A stretch of DNA of 64,000 nt. It comes from Fimbriimonadaceae bacterium (lineage in GTDB: Bacteria; Armatimonadota; Fimbriimonadia; Fimbriimonadales; Fimbriimonadaceae). A program made the position numbers and the translations under genes. The stretch is taken from contig JAHCHO010000006.1 in NCBI GenBank assembly GCA_026129685.1, positions 62,001 through 126,000 on the forward strand, given 5' to 3'. Under the pieces are notes generated by a model that worked only from the letters and a program-made list of their open reading frames with translations, did not search any database and had not been told where the DNA came from. How positions within the stretch are numbered: position 1 is the first letter of the stretch; each line of letters starts with the position of its first letter. Of this stretch, positions 45,584 through 54,002 are shown in pieces.

Positions 45584-45589
45584 ATTATA
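45584..45589 (-). promoter_or_regulatory. Perfect TATAAT predicting a leaderless mRNA
   Basis: TATAAT on the minus strand, seven bases before the ATG at 45576. Confidence 0.65.
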
Positions 45590-45663
45590 TCGCTCGGCAC
45601 TTTCGGGGTGTCAAGGGTGCGAGCCCGTGCTGAACAGCGGCGCTCGGACACGCTCGGCATTCG

Positions 45664-47061
45664 CTAGAGTCGCACCGACTTCCAGTCGCCCCGCCTGAAC
45701 AGGACGACCGTGAGGACGCCTTGGACCGCCTGGGTCGCGCTCATCGCGAGCCAGGCGCCGGACGCGCCCATCCGAAGTCCGAGGGCGAAGAAGAACGCCA
45801 GGGGCACGCGCAGTCCCCACATGGCGATGATCGCGATCCACATTGGGCGTACGGTGTCGCCTGCCCCCTGCATCGCGCCGATCAGCACCATCGCGTAACC
45901 GAACAGAATCTCGGTGACGCAGATGTAGCGAAGGAAGTCGACGATAATCCCCGCCGTCACCCGGTCCTTCGGCACGAGGGTCCCCGCGATCCACGGCGCC
46001 CCAAGGAAGACGAAGACCGAAACGACGCCGATCACGACGCCCGCGCTGTGCGACGCCACCCACGCCAGCCTTTGCGCCCGGTCCGGACGCCGCATCCCGA
46101 GGCTCTGCCCGACCAGTGCTCCCGCCGCGACGGAAAGCCCAAAGGCGGGCATGAACATGATGGACTCGATGCGAAAGCCGGCGCTCATCGCCCCGATCGC
46201 CGCGTCGCCGTTCGGAACCAGTTTGAGCGCATAGGTGAACATCCAGAGCGAGGCGACCCGGATGACGGACATCAGGGCGGCGGGCGCCCCGATCGCCACG
46301 ATGCGGTGGGTCCAGCGCCGTCGCGGCCAGACGGGCAGCCAAGCGCGGTCCAAGGGCGTCCGAAGGGTCCACAGAAGGTAGATGGCGGCGGCGACCCAAG
46401 CGCTGATCGTCAGCGCGTAGGCGGCCCCCACCAGGCCCAGGTTCGCACCGGGAACGGCGAACGTGCGCCCGGCGAACTCGACCGCGCGGGCCGGGAAGAT
46501 CAGCGTGACATTGAGGGCGATGTGAAGGAGAATCTGCAGACCGGACACCACCATCGGGCTCTTCGTGTCTCCGATCCCCCGAAGCGACCCGGCGAGGGCC
46601 TGGATGAAGGCGATCGCGGGGAGCCCGAAGGCGTAGACCGTGAGGTAGCGGACCATCAGGTCGATGGCGGGTTTCGCGTCGGGTGGCAAGAGGAGGTTGG
46701 CGGCCAGCGGGGCCAGGACGAGAGCGACCCCCATGGAGATCAGTCCCGCCAACCACGCCACGCTGAGGCACTGCCGGTTCGCGGCGTTCAGGCGCATCGT
46801 CTTCTCCGCCCCGTAGGACCGGCTGACGATGGCGGTCGAACTGGTTCCGACCGCCATCGCAACGGAGAACATGAGGAACATCACGTTCGTCGAGCCGCCG
46901 ACGGCGGTGAGCGAGGCCCGGCCTAGGCGCCCGACGAACGCCGTATCGAGCAGCATGTTCACCACCTGGAGGGAGTTCAGAGCGACGGCGGGCCACGCGA
47001 GCGCCCAAACGGTTCGGAGGTGGTTCTCCGGCTTCTCGTGAGGGGCGTCGGTCGATCTCAT
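45664..47061 (-). CDS. MATE family efflux transporter
   Basis: A 465-residue polytopic protein with about twelve membrane helices in two similar halves. The first helix region reads WALAWPAVALNSLQVVNMLLDTAFVGRLG and helix 4 to 5 holds VAMAVGTSSTAIVSRSYGAE, typical of MATE exporters that swap Na+ or H+ for cationic drugs. The substrate is unknown. Its start is only 24 bases from the start of a divergent small gene. Codon use is like its neighbours. Confidence 0.92.
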   Translation of the reverse strand: MRSTDAPHEKPENHLRTVWALAWPAVALNSLQVVNMLLDTAFVGRLGRASLTAVGGSTNVMFLMFSVAMAVGTSSTAIVSRSYGAEKTMRLNAANRQCLSVAWLAGLISMGVALVLAPLAANLLLPPDAKPAIDLMVRYLTVYAFGLPAIAFIQALAGSLRGIGDTKSPMVVSGLQILLHIALNVTLIFPARAVEFAGRTFAVPGANLGLVGAAYALTISAWVAAAIYLLWTLRTPLDRAWLPVWPRRRWTHRIVAIGAPAALMSVIRVASLWMFTYALKLVPNGDAAIGAMSAGFRIESIMFMPAFGLSVAAGALVGQSLGMRRPDRAQRLAWVASHSAGVVIGVVSVFVFLGAPWIAGTLVPKDRVTAGIIVDFLRYICVTEILFGYAMVLIGAMQGAGDTVRPMWIAIIAMWGLRVPLAFFFALGLRMGASGAWLAMSATQAVQGVLTVVLFRRGDWKSVRL

Positions 47062-47073
47062 GGGGCGTTCGGC

Positions 47074-47079
47074 GACAAT
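47074..47079 (+). promoter_or_regulatory. -10 box predicting a leaderless mRNA in a 24-base divergent gap
   Basis: GACAAT, six bases before the ATG at 47086. On the other strand the overlapping bases 47075-47080 read TATTGT, a possible -10 for the MATE gene. Confidence 0.5.
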
Positions 47080-47085
47080 AAAGCG

Positions 47086-47517
47086 ATGCTATGGCGGGCG
47101 CGGTACGAAACGCTCATCTTGCACGATATCCCCGCTCCGGACTGGGACATCGAGGACGCGGAGGGCCATTCCCTGCAAACGAACGACCCCTCGGTGTTGC
47201 TCGTCGGACGAGGGATCGCCGACCTCGGAGACGTCGAACGGTGGCGTCGGCTCGTCTGGCCGCACTGGAGCGGCTACCGGCGGGCGATCTTCGTGGCGTA
47301 CGGCGCGGAGCGGGACCGGATCCTGAAGGCGACCCCACCCTCCCGGCGGCACGAGGTCGGGTTCGCCGATCGGCCGTTGCCGGTCCGCTTGGAGGGATCC
47401 GACCGGGTCGCGGCGATGGTCGTACACGCCGGACGCGCCGTCGTCGCGATGTTCGGTCCGCCGACGGAGTCGGCGCTCGAGACGTTCACGAAGACACTTG
47501 CCCGCCTGCGTGAGTGA
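47086..47517 (+). CDS. Hypothetical protein
   Basis: A 143-residue soluble protein that I do not recognise. It starts MLWRARYETLILHD, is rich in Arg and Val, and has an alternating beta/alpha pattern with WRRLVWPHWSGYRRAIFVAYG in the middle and VVHAGRAVVAMFGPP near the end. No signal, membrane helix or metal motif is seen. It precedes nadE by 25 bases on the same strand, but nadE has its own -10 box. Confidence 0.65.
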   Translation: MLWRARYETLILHDIPAPDWDIEDAEGHSLQTNDPSVLLVGRGIADLGDVERWRRLVWPHWSGYRRAIFVAYGAERDRILKATPPSRRHEVGFADRPLPVRLEGSDRVAAMVVHAGRAVVAMFGPPTESALETFTKTLARLRE

Positions 47518-47529
47518 GAGCTTCGGGCG

Positions 47530-47535
47530 TACAAT
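47530..47535 (+). promoter_or_regulatory. -10 box predicting a leaderless nadE mRNA
   Basis: TACAAT, seven bases before the nadE ATG at 47543. Confidence 0.6.
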
Positions 47536-47542
47536 CGGGTCG

Positions 47543-48403
47543 ATGCCGCTGGACGTGTACCGCGCCCCCGCTTTCAACCCCGACGACGAAGGGCTGCTCG
47601 CGCTCGACATCCCGACGGTGGTCGAGTGGCTGACCGATTTCGTGTACGACGAGATGGTGCGGCGGCGCGGCATCCAGCGGGCGGTGATCGGCCTCAGCGG
47701 GGGGGTGGATTCGGCGGTTTCGACCTACCTGGCGGTACGCGCGCTCGGCGCGGAGAACGTCCACGCGATCCGCATGCCCTACCGCATCAGTTCGCGCGAG
47801 AGCCTGGATCACGCCCGCATGGTGGTGGACGACCTCGGCATCCCCGAACGGACGATCTCGATCACCGGCATGGTGGACGGCTACTTGGCGGAGGAACCGG
47901 ACACGCCGGCGCATCGGCTCGGAAACGTCTGCGCGCGCAGCCGAATGATCGTGCTGTTCGACCAATCGGCGAAGCTGGGGGCCTTGCCGATCGGCACGGG
48001 CAACAAGTCCGAGCGGTTGCTGGGCTACTACACCTGGCACGCGGACGACTCGCCTCCCATCAATCCCTTGGGCGACCTCTTCAAAACGCAGGTCTGGGAC
48101 TTGGCGCGCGCCCTGGGGGTTCCGAGCCAGATCGTGGAGAAACCCGCCACCGCCGACCTCGCGCAGGGCCAGACCGACGAAGGCGACTTCGGCATCACCT
48201 ACCATCGAGCCGACCGAATCCTGCACTTTCTGACCCGGGGCTATCCGCCCCGCAAGGTGGTGGAACTTGGGTTCCCCGAGAGCGAGGTCGAGATCGTATG
48301 GAAGCGTCTCGCAGGGTCCCATTGGAAGCGACGGCCGCCGACGGTGGCGATGCTGAGCAACAGCGCGATCGGCGAATACTACCTTCGCCCCGTGGACTAC
48401 TAG
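47543..48403 (+). CDS. nadE: NAD+ synthase, ammonia-dependent type
   Basis: Last step of NAD+ synthesis: amidation of nicotinate adenine dinucleotide with ATP. The 286-residue product has the ATP pyrophosphatase loop GLSGGVDSAVS (about 50-60) and the substrate region GTGNKSERLLGYYTWHADD. It lacks the N-terminal glutaminase domain of the larger enzymes, so it would use free ammonia. The start at MPLDVYRA is preceded by a TACAAT box at seven bases. The end overlaps the convergent YjbR gene by four bases. Confidence 0.93.
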   Translation: MPLDVYRAPAFNPDDEGLLALDIPTVVEWLTDFVYDEMVRRRGIQRAVIGLSGGVDSAVSTYLAVRALGAENVHAIRMPYRISSRESLDHARMVVDDLGIPERTISITGMVDGYLAEEPDTPAHRLGNVCARSRMIVLFDQSAKLGALPIGTGNKSERLLGYYTWHADDSPPINPLGDLFKTQVWDLARALGVPSQIVEKPATADLAQGQTDEGDFGITYHRADRILHFLTRGYPPRKVVELGFPESEVEIVWKRLAGSHWKRRPPTVAMLSNSAIGEYYLRPVDY

Positions 48404-48804
48404 GCTCTCGGTTCGGACGCCTCGTCGAACGCCTTTACCGCCTCTTTCGGGGCTTTGCAGCGCCACGCTTCGATCACCAGGTCCTCCAGCACGTCGGGCG
48501 GGACCTCTTCCAACCGTACGAGCACGGCGGCGTAGCCGTCGTAGTGCGGTTCCGTGAACAGCCCGGGGACGCCAGAATTCAGCCACATCTCCTTGACCCC
48601 GAGATGCGGCACGACCACCGCCAAGACGCCCGGATTCAGGACCTTGGGCTTCTTGGGGTGCGCGCGCTCCGCCCACTCCCACAGGAAGCCCTTGGCCTTA
48701 CCCTTGACCGGCACGGAGAACCCGAACCGGCCTTCTCCCTCGATCGCGCCGGGAAGGCGGGAGGCGATGCGTCGAACGTCGTCTTGGCTGGGCATGGGAA
48801 CCAC
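48400..48804 (-). CDS. MmcQ/YjbR family protein
   Basis: A 134-residue protein (starting at M1, or at the methionine three codons later). It has the YjbR double-wing-like pattern: RRIASRLPGAIEGE, then GFLWEWAERAHPKKPKV, VKEMWLNSGVPGLFTEPHYDGYAAVLVRL and EDLVIEAWRCKAPK. The family is thought to bind DNA, but proof is scarce. It follows the creatininase gene after 33 bases on the same strand. Confidence 0.85.
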   Translation of the reverse strand: MVPMPSQDDVRRIASRLPGAIEGEGRFGFSVPVKGKAKGFLWEWAERAHPKKPKVLNPGVLAVVVPHLGVKEMWLNSGVPGLFTEPHYDGYAAVLVRLEEVPPDVLEDLVIEAWRCKAPKEAVKAFDEASEPRA

Positions 48805-48837
48805 CGTGGGGCGAGGCCGGCGTCCGGCGCCTCAATA

Positions 48838-49578
48838 CTAGCGGAGAACGTAGCCGTCGTGGATCGTTTCGATCTCCCGGGTCACGCCGTCGAAGGCGAG
48901 GTCGAGCAGAGCCTTGCCCTTCTCGGGCGAAGACCCCGTCGCGTACCCCAACACCCCGTTCTCGGTGCACTCGTCGAAGTGATGGACCACGCCCTGCACG
49001 GCCGGTTCCGAGGTAAGGCCGTCGTCGACCCGCCGGTCCAGGCGGACCAGATCCGGCCGAAGGTGCTGGATCATGCTCGTCTCGGCCTCGCAAGCGTGGC
49101 GCATCTTCTTGGCCGGACCCTCGAGGATTCTCGCGGACGCGTCCTCCGGGATGAACGCGAAGTAGCCGGAGTGGCCGAAGGTGGCCTCCAAGTGACGGGC
49201 TTTCAGCGCGCGCATCGCGATGTCGTTCGGACTCGTGTTGCCCCCGTGCCCGTTGAGGACGTAGAAGCGATGGAAGCCGTGGGGAATCAGAGACTCGACG
49301 ACGGCGCTCACGGCGGCGACATAGCCCTCGAACGAGGCGGAAAGGCTGCCCGGAAACGCGAGGTGGTGGCCGGACGCGCCAAGCCAAAGCGTGGGGGTCA
49401 GCAACACCTTCTCGGGCAGGCGACGCTCGACCCCTTCCGCCACGGCGGTCACCAGAATCGAGTCGGTGAACAACGGCAGGTGGGGACCGTGTTGCTCGAG
49501 CGATCCGGTTGGGATCAGCACGACCAACGATCGGCTCAGGTCGCGAACGTCGGTCCAGGTCATGTCCCGGAGGATCAT
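48838..49578 (-). CDS. Creatininase family amidohydrolase
   Basis: A 246-residue metal-dependent hydrolase. The family motifs are all seen: TGSLEQHGPHLPLFTDS (metal ligands Glu, His and Asp), VLNGHGGNTSPN and MRHACEAETSM. Relatives include creatininase, MftE-type peptidases and riboflavin-pathway formamide hydrolases, so the substrate is open. The ATG is six bases after TACAAT. It is divergent from the lipid-kinase-like gene, with 81 bases between starts. Confidence 0.9.
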   Translation of the reverse strand: MILRDMTWTDVRDLSRSLVVLIPTGSLEQHGPHLPLFTDSILVTAVAEGVERRLPEKVLLTPTLWLGASGHHLAFPGSLSASFEGYVAAVSAVVESLIPHGFHRFYVLNGHGGNTSPNDIAMRALKARHLEATFGHSGYFAFIPEDASARILEGPAKKMRHACEAETSMIQHLRPDLVRLDRRVDDGLTSEPAVQGVVHHFDECTENGVLGYATGSSPEKGKALLDLAFDGVTREIETIHDGYVLR

Positions 49579-49584
49579 GCTTTC

Positions 49585-49590
49585 ATTGTA
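49585..49590 (-). promoter_or_regulatory. -10 box predicting a leaderless mRNA
   Basis: TACAAT on the minus strand, six bases before the creatininase ATG at 49578. Confidence 0.62.
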
Positions 49591-49648
49591 TCCGGGTTGG
49601 TTCGATCGCCCTGCGCCGCGCCACCCGGCGTCGGTCCGGCGTCGCGGG

Positions 49649-49654
49649 TATGGT
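49649..49654 (+). promoter_or_regulatory. -10 box predicting a leaderless mRNA
   Basis: TATGGT, five bases before the GTG at 49660. It helps choose the GTG start of the lipid kinase in a frame that is open far upstream. Confidence 0.5.
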
Positions 49655-49659
49655 CGGCT

Positions 49660-50565
49660 GTGTCCGAACCTCCGCGCGATCTCGTCCTGCTGGTGAACGG
49701 TCGGTCGCGGTCTGGCGCGCGAAGCGCGTCGGAAGCCAGGGCGGCCTTGGAGTCCGTCGGGTTCACCGTTCGCGACTTTCGCATCACCGGCAAGCGCCGG
49801 GAGTTCGAGCGGGTGCTGGACGATCACCTCGCGCAGGCGGCTCCCCTGATCGCCATCGGCGGCGGCGACGGCACCCAGCGGCTCGCCGCCGAGCGGATCG
49901 CCGGATCGTCCTCGGTGATGGCGGTCATCCCTTTGGGAACCGGGAACGCGTGGGCCACCGACCTCGGAATCCCGCCGGGTACCCAGCGGATGGCTCGGGC
50001 GTTGGCCTCCGCCACCGTCGAACCGATCGACATGGGGATGGCCAACGGCCGGGGCTTCGTGAACGTCGCCACGATCGGGCTGACCGCGCTGATCGTCAAG
50101 TATCTCCCGAGGCGGATGAAGAGTCATTGGGGTCGAGTGGCCTACCTGCCGGCCGTCCTTCGGTCCCTTCGCGAGCTTCGTCCCTTCGCGCTCGAGGTAA
50201 CGGTCGAGAGGGTCGGCTACTCCGGGTCGGCGCTTCTGTTCGTGGCGGCGGCAGGGCGCGCCCACGCCGGGCCGTTTCGAGTGAGCCGCACGTCGTCCAA
50301 CTCGGACGGCATGCTCTCGCTGTACGCCCTGGACGAAACGGATCGGGTCGGCCTGGTTCGATTCGGCTTCGGGCTTCTGACGGGTCGGCACACCCTGCTC
50401 GACGAGGTCTGGTCCTGCGACGCGGCGTGGGCCAAGGTGACGTCCCTCCCGCAGAAGCGGATCATCGTGGACGGCGAGCCGCTGGGCCGGACCCCGCTCG
50501 ATCTGGAAATCCGGGGTCAGGTCCTCCGAGTGCTCGTACCGGGCGACCCAACCGTGACAGACTGA
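49660..50565 (+). CDS. Diacylglycerol kinase-like lipid kinase (YegS/DagK type)
   Basis: A 301-residue soluble lipid kinase. The nucleotide-binding GGGDGTQRLAAE motif is near residue 65 and is followed by PLGTGNAWATDLGIP; the C-terminal beta domain holds IIVDGEPLGRTPLDL. Relatives phosphorylate diacylglycerol, sphingosine or related lipids. The frame is open for hundreds of codons upstream, but the family begins at DLVLLVNGRS just after the GTG. Confidence 0.88.
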   Translation: MSEPPRDLVLLVNGRSRSGARSASEARAALESVGFTVRDFRITGKRREFERVLDDHLAQAAPLIAIGGGDGTQRLAAERIAGSSSVMAVIPLGTGNAWATDLGIPPGTQRMARALASATVEPIDMGMANGRGFVNVATIGLTALIVKYLPRRMKSHWGRVAYLPAVLRSLRELRPFALEVTVERVGYSGSALLFVAAAGRAHAGPFRVSRTSSNSDGMLSLYALDETDRVGLVRFGFGLLTGRHTLLDEVWSCDAAWAKVTSLPQKRIIVDGEPLGRTPLDLEIRGQVLRVLVPGDPTVTD

Positions 50566-50643
50566 GTCCGGCCGGGTTTCGGGACTTTGCGCACACGGCC
50601 GTACCGAACCCAACCTATCTTAGAGTGCTTCGCGGAGGTTCCT

Positions 50644-51150
50644 ATGGTCGTTTCCGGTGACGTGCTCGCGGTGATCGCCGCGATCTTCCTGATCTCGCTC
50701 TCGACATGGGCGGCGATGGTCGCTTTGGCCGCCCTCTTCCCTCGGCGCGTGCGGCAGGGGCAGGACGCGCTCTCGGCCGCCCCGGGCCGAACCCTGGTGG
50801 TGGGATTGATCGAAACGGTGACGACGGTGGCGCTCGCGCTCGTCTTGGCCAACGCCACCGCGCCCCTGGCCAAGGTCCTTGGCGCGGTCCTTCTCTTCGG
50901 GCTGTTCTTCGTCGCCTCCTTCGGATTGGCTTCGGTCGCGAGCTTGGTGGGAGCCCACCTCCAAGAGGTCGACACGGTGAACGCGTACCAGGCGTTTTCG
51001 CGCGGCGCGGCGGTACTGATCGTCGCCTGTTGGCTTCCCTTCCTCGGCTGGTTCTTGTTCACCCCGATTCTTCTGAGCGTCGCGGTCGGCGCCGGCTGGA
51101 AGGCCGTTCGCGGCCCCCGGAAGGTCACCGTACGGGTGGAAACGGCCTAG
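50644..51150 (+). CDS. Four-helix membrane protein of unknown function
   Basis: A 168-residue protein with four membrane helices and a short basic loop after the first (LFPRRVRQGQDA). No family is recognised by eye. The start at MVVSGDVLAV has GGAGG eight bases upstream and a TATCTT box about 20 bases further up, so this gene has a conventional leader. It precedes the DUF1800 gene by five bases. Confidence 0.7.
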   Translation: MVVSGDVLAVIAAIFLISLSTWAAMVALAALFPRRVRQGQDALSAAPGRTLVVGLIETVTTVALALVLANATAPLAKVLGAVLLFGLFFVASFGLASVASLVGAHLQEVDTVNAYQAFSRGAAVLIVACWLPFLGWFLFTPILLSVAVGAGWKAVRGPRKVTVRVETA

Positions 51151-51155
51151 TCCCG

Positions 51156-52616
51156 ATGGACATCGATCACACGACCGGACTCAAGCGGCGCGACCTCCTA
51201 ACGATCGGGCTCGCGGCGGCCGGGGTTTCTGCCCTGAGCGGCTGCAATCAGGCGATCGACCGGGTGGTGGGGGTTCGCCCCCCGAACGAGCCGACGCCCG
51301 CCGTCAGAGGGCCCGATCGACGTCTGTTCGATCGCATCGCCTTCGGCGCGACGGCGCCCGAGCAATCCCGCCTTGCCGCGTTGGGTCGAGACGGCTACGT
51401 CGAGGAGCAACTGCGGGCGGATCGGGAGGAACCGTGGGTCTTGCGAGCCAAGCTGAACCGCCTCGACGTGGTGCGCCTGGACGGTTACGAGTTGGGCGAC
51501 CTCCCGGAACCTCGCATTCTCGAGCAACTTCAACAGTCGGCGTTGCTCCGCGCCGTGTACAGCCCCAACCAGTTGCGCGAGCGCATGGTGGACCTCTGGA
51601 CCAACCACTTCAGCATCTACGTCCCCAAGGCGCGGGGCAAGTTCCTCAAGGGTAGGGACGACCTCGAGGTGATCCGCACCCATGCTCTCGGCTCCTTTCC
51701 CGACCTGGTGAAGGCGAGCGCCAGGAGCCCAGCGATGCTCGGCTATCTGGACAATCAGGTCAATCGCAAGGGCGTACCCAACGAGAACTACGCGCGCGAG
51801 TTGATGGAGCTCCATACCCTCGGGGTGGACGGTGGCTACACCCAACGAGACGTGATGGAGGTCGCCCGATGCTTCACCGGCTGGACCTACGAGCAGGCGC
51901 CGCCGCTGGTTCAGATCGCCACAGGCAAGACGCCGGTGGCGCGCGGTCACTTCCGTTTCGATCCCAACGTTCACGACGACGGCCCCAAAGTCGTGCTCGG
52001 ACAGCGCATACCCGCCAAGGGCGGCATGGCGGACGGAGAAAGGGTGCTGGACATCCTGACGTCGCACCCGTCCTGCGCGCGTTTCGTGGCGCGGAAGATC
52101 GGGCGCTACTTCCTGGGCGAGGCGGCGGCGCAGGTCGAAGACGAGGCGGCGCGAGCCTATCGTAGAACCGGTGGCGACATCAAGGCCGTCCTACGCCCCG
52201 TCCTGTCTTCCGACGCGATCCTCGACGGACCGCCGATCGTAAAGCGTCCGTTCGATCTGGTGGTCTCCTCGTTGCGGGCGCTCTACGCCGACACGGACGG
52301 CCGGGCGGTCGGAGGCCACCTGCGGGAGATGGGGCAACCCCTCCACGAATGGCCGATGCCGGACGGCTATCCGGACCGGACGGCGGCCTGGACGGGAACC
52401 TTCCTTGCGCGATGGAACTATGCGCTTGCCTTGGCGGGCGACCAGATCGCGGGCACCACGATCGAATGGGAAGGGCTGGAACAGGCCTGGCCGGGCGGCC
52501 CGGCCGCCGTCTGGGAGCAGATCACCGGGACCCCCGCGCCCGCCTGGCTCCGGGGGCACGACACCCGGCAGGCCGTGGCGATGGCCCTGTCCGCACCGGA
52601 GTACCAATGGCGATGA
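51156..52616 (+). CDS. DUF1800 family exported protein
   Basis: A 486-residue protein with a twin-arginine-type leader (LKRRDLLTIGLAAAGVSALSGC) that also contains a lipobox, so it may be a Tat-exported lipoprotein. The body matches DUF1800: DRIAFGATAPEQSRLAALG, then RERMVDLWTNHFSIY, NENYARELMELHTLGVDGGYTQRDV and FVARKIGRYFL. Function is unknown. It is coupled to the DUF1501 gene by a stop-start overlap (ATGA), and the two families usually occur together. Confidence 0.9.
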   Translation: MDIDHTTGLKRRDLLTIGLAAAGVSALSGCNQAIDRVVGVRPPNEPTPAVRGPDRRLFDRIAFGATAPEQSRLAALGRDGYVEEQLRADREEPWVLRAKLNRLDVVRLDGYELGDLPEPRILEQLQQSALLRAVYSPNQLRERMVDLWTNHFSIYVPKARGKFLKGRDDLEVIRTHALGSFPDLVKASARSPAMLGYLDNQVNRKGVPNENYARELMELHTLGVDGGYTQRDVMEVARCFTGWTYEQAPPLVQIATGKTPVARGHFRFDPNVHDDGPKVVLGQRIPAKGGMADGERVLDILTSHPSCARFVARKIGRYFLGEAAAQVEDEAARAYRRTGGDIKAVLRPVLSSDAILDGPPIVKRPFDLVVSSLRALYADTDGRAVGGHLREMGQPLHEWPMPDGYPDRTAAWTGTFLARWNYALALAGDQIAGTTIEWEGLEQAWPGGPAAVWEQITGTPAPAWLRGHDTRQAVAMALSAPEYQWR

Positions 52617-53947
52617 GCGAACGGCGCGACTGCGAGGGCTACCGAACGTGGGAGCGAGGCCGAACGTTCGACGACGAGGCGAGTTGCTCGGTGAGCCGAC
52701 GCGGGGTGCTCATTGTAACCGCGATCGGAGCCCTCGGGTGGCTGGGCCGGCGCTCGGCCTTGGCGCAGTTGGCGGTCGCCGGCGGACCGCGCGAGGGCAA
52801 CGCGTTCGTGATGCTGTTCCTGCGCGGCGGGGCGGACGGGCTGAACCTCGTCGCCCCTTATGGCGAAGACGCATACTACCGCGAACGACCCTCCTTGGCG
52901 ATCGCGCCGCCCCGAGACGGGCGAACGGCGACGGCGAATCGGTTGCTCGACCTCGATGGTTTCTTTGGACTGCACCCTTCGATGGGGGCGATCCTGCCGC
53001 TCTACGAAGCCGGAACGTTGGCCGTGCTGCACGCCGTCGGGTCGGGAGATCGGTCCCGATCGCATTTCGAGGCGATGGCGGCGATGGAGCGTGGCCTGTA
53101 CCGAAACCCGCACTCCCTGCCCTCGGGTTGGATGGCGCGCTTCCTCGAGGCGACGCCCGCCCGCTCCAACAGCCCGTTGCGGGCGGTGGCGATGGGCGCG
53201 ACCACTCCGGACATCGTCCGGGGGGCGAGCCACGCGACGACGATCCCGTCGCTCGACCGCTATCGCATCTCGTCCCCGTTGAAGGACCTGTCCTCGGACG
53301 CCTTCGTCGAGGCGCTCGGGCGGTTGTACGCGAACGGACCGGACGAGGTCGGCCAAGCGGGGGCGGAGACGCTGCACGTGCTCAAGGCTCTCAACCGACT
53401 CGATCCCGCCGCGTACCGACCCGAGGGCGGGGCCGACTACCCGCCCACGGACGTCGGCCAAGCCATGCGCCAGGTCGCCATGCTCCTCAAGGCGGACGTC
53501 GGCGTCGAGACGGCGTTCGTGGACAAGGACGGCTGGGACACCCACGTTGCCCAAGGCGCGACGGAAGGCTGGATGACGGGGTTGTCGTCCGAGTTGGCCC
53601 TCACCCTTCGGGCGTTCGTGGACGACCTGGGTCCCGCGCGGATGCAACGCGTCAACGTGGTGGTCATGACCGAGTTCGGACGACGCTTGCGCGAAAACCA
53701 GGGATTGGGCACCGACCACGGGCGCGGGTCCTTCGCGTTCGTGCTGGGAGGCGGCGTGCGCGGCGGCCGCGTGATCGCGGATTGGCCCGGCTTGGAGCCG
53801 ACTCAACTCGAGGAGCCGGGCGACCTGCGCGTGACGACCGACTATCGCGAGGTGCTCGCCGAAGTGCTGGAGACCCGGATGGGGTTGGCCGACCCTTCCA
53901 GCGTCTTCCCTGGAGTCGGCAGAGCTCGGCGCGGGCTCATCGGATAA
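52613..53947 (+). CDS. DUF1501 family exported protein
   Basis: A 444-residue protein with a Tat-like leader (SVSRRGVLIVTAIGALGWLG) after a 27-residue N-terminal extension. DUF1501 has a sulfatase/alkaline-phosphatase-like fold; seen are MLFLRGGADGLNLV, DKDGWDTH, VVVMTEFGRRLREN and GTDHGRGSF. An ATG two codons earlier is an alternative start. Together with DUF1800 it forms a two-gene exported unit of unknown role, common in Planctomycetes-like bacteria and proteobacteria. Confidence 0.9.
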   Translation: MSERRDCEGYRTWERGRTFDDEASCSVSRRGVLIVTAIGALGWLGRRSALAQLAVAGGPREGNAFVMLFLRGGADGLNLVAPYGEDAYYRERPSLAIAPPRDGRTATANRLLDLDGFFGLHPSMGAILPLYEAGTLAVLHAVGSGDRSRSHFEAMAAMERGLYRNPHSLPSGWMARFLEATPARSNSPLRAVAMGATTPDIVRGASHATTIPSLDRYRISSPLKDLSSDAFVEALGRLYANGPDEVGQAGAETLHVLKALNRLDPAAYRPEGGADYPPTDVGQAMRQVAMLLKADVGVETAFVDKDGWDTHVAQGATEGWMTGLSSELALTLRAFVDDLGPARMQRVNVVVMTEFGRRLRENQGLGTDHGRGSFAFVLGGGVRGGRVIADWPGLEPTQLEEPGDLRVTTDYREVLAEVLETRMGLADPSSVFPGVGRARRGLIG

Positions 53948-53951
53948 GGCG

Positions 53952-53983
53952 AAACGGCCCCGCCAGACTTGGCGGGGCCGTTT
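53952..53983. terminator. Bidirectional intrinsic terminator
   Basis: A perfect 13-bp stem (AAACGGCCCCGCC and its complement, six-base loop) between the convergent DUF1501 and sigma-factor genes. A and T runs at the ends let it serve both. Confidence 0.85.
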
Positions 53984-54002
53984 CCTTGGGGCAAGACCGA
54001 CG

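Noticed and set aside
47626-49660. Very long plus-strand frame that leads into the lipid kinase gene
   Set aside because: Upstream of 49660 it overlaps nadE, the YjbR gene and the creatininase gene and has no similarity; only the part from the GTG at 49660 is real.
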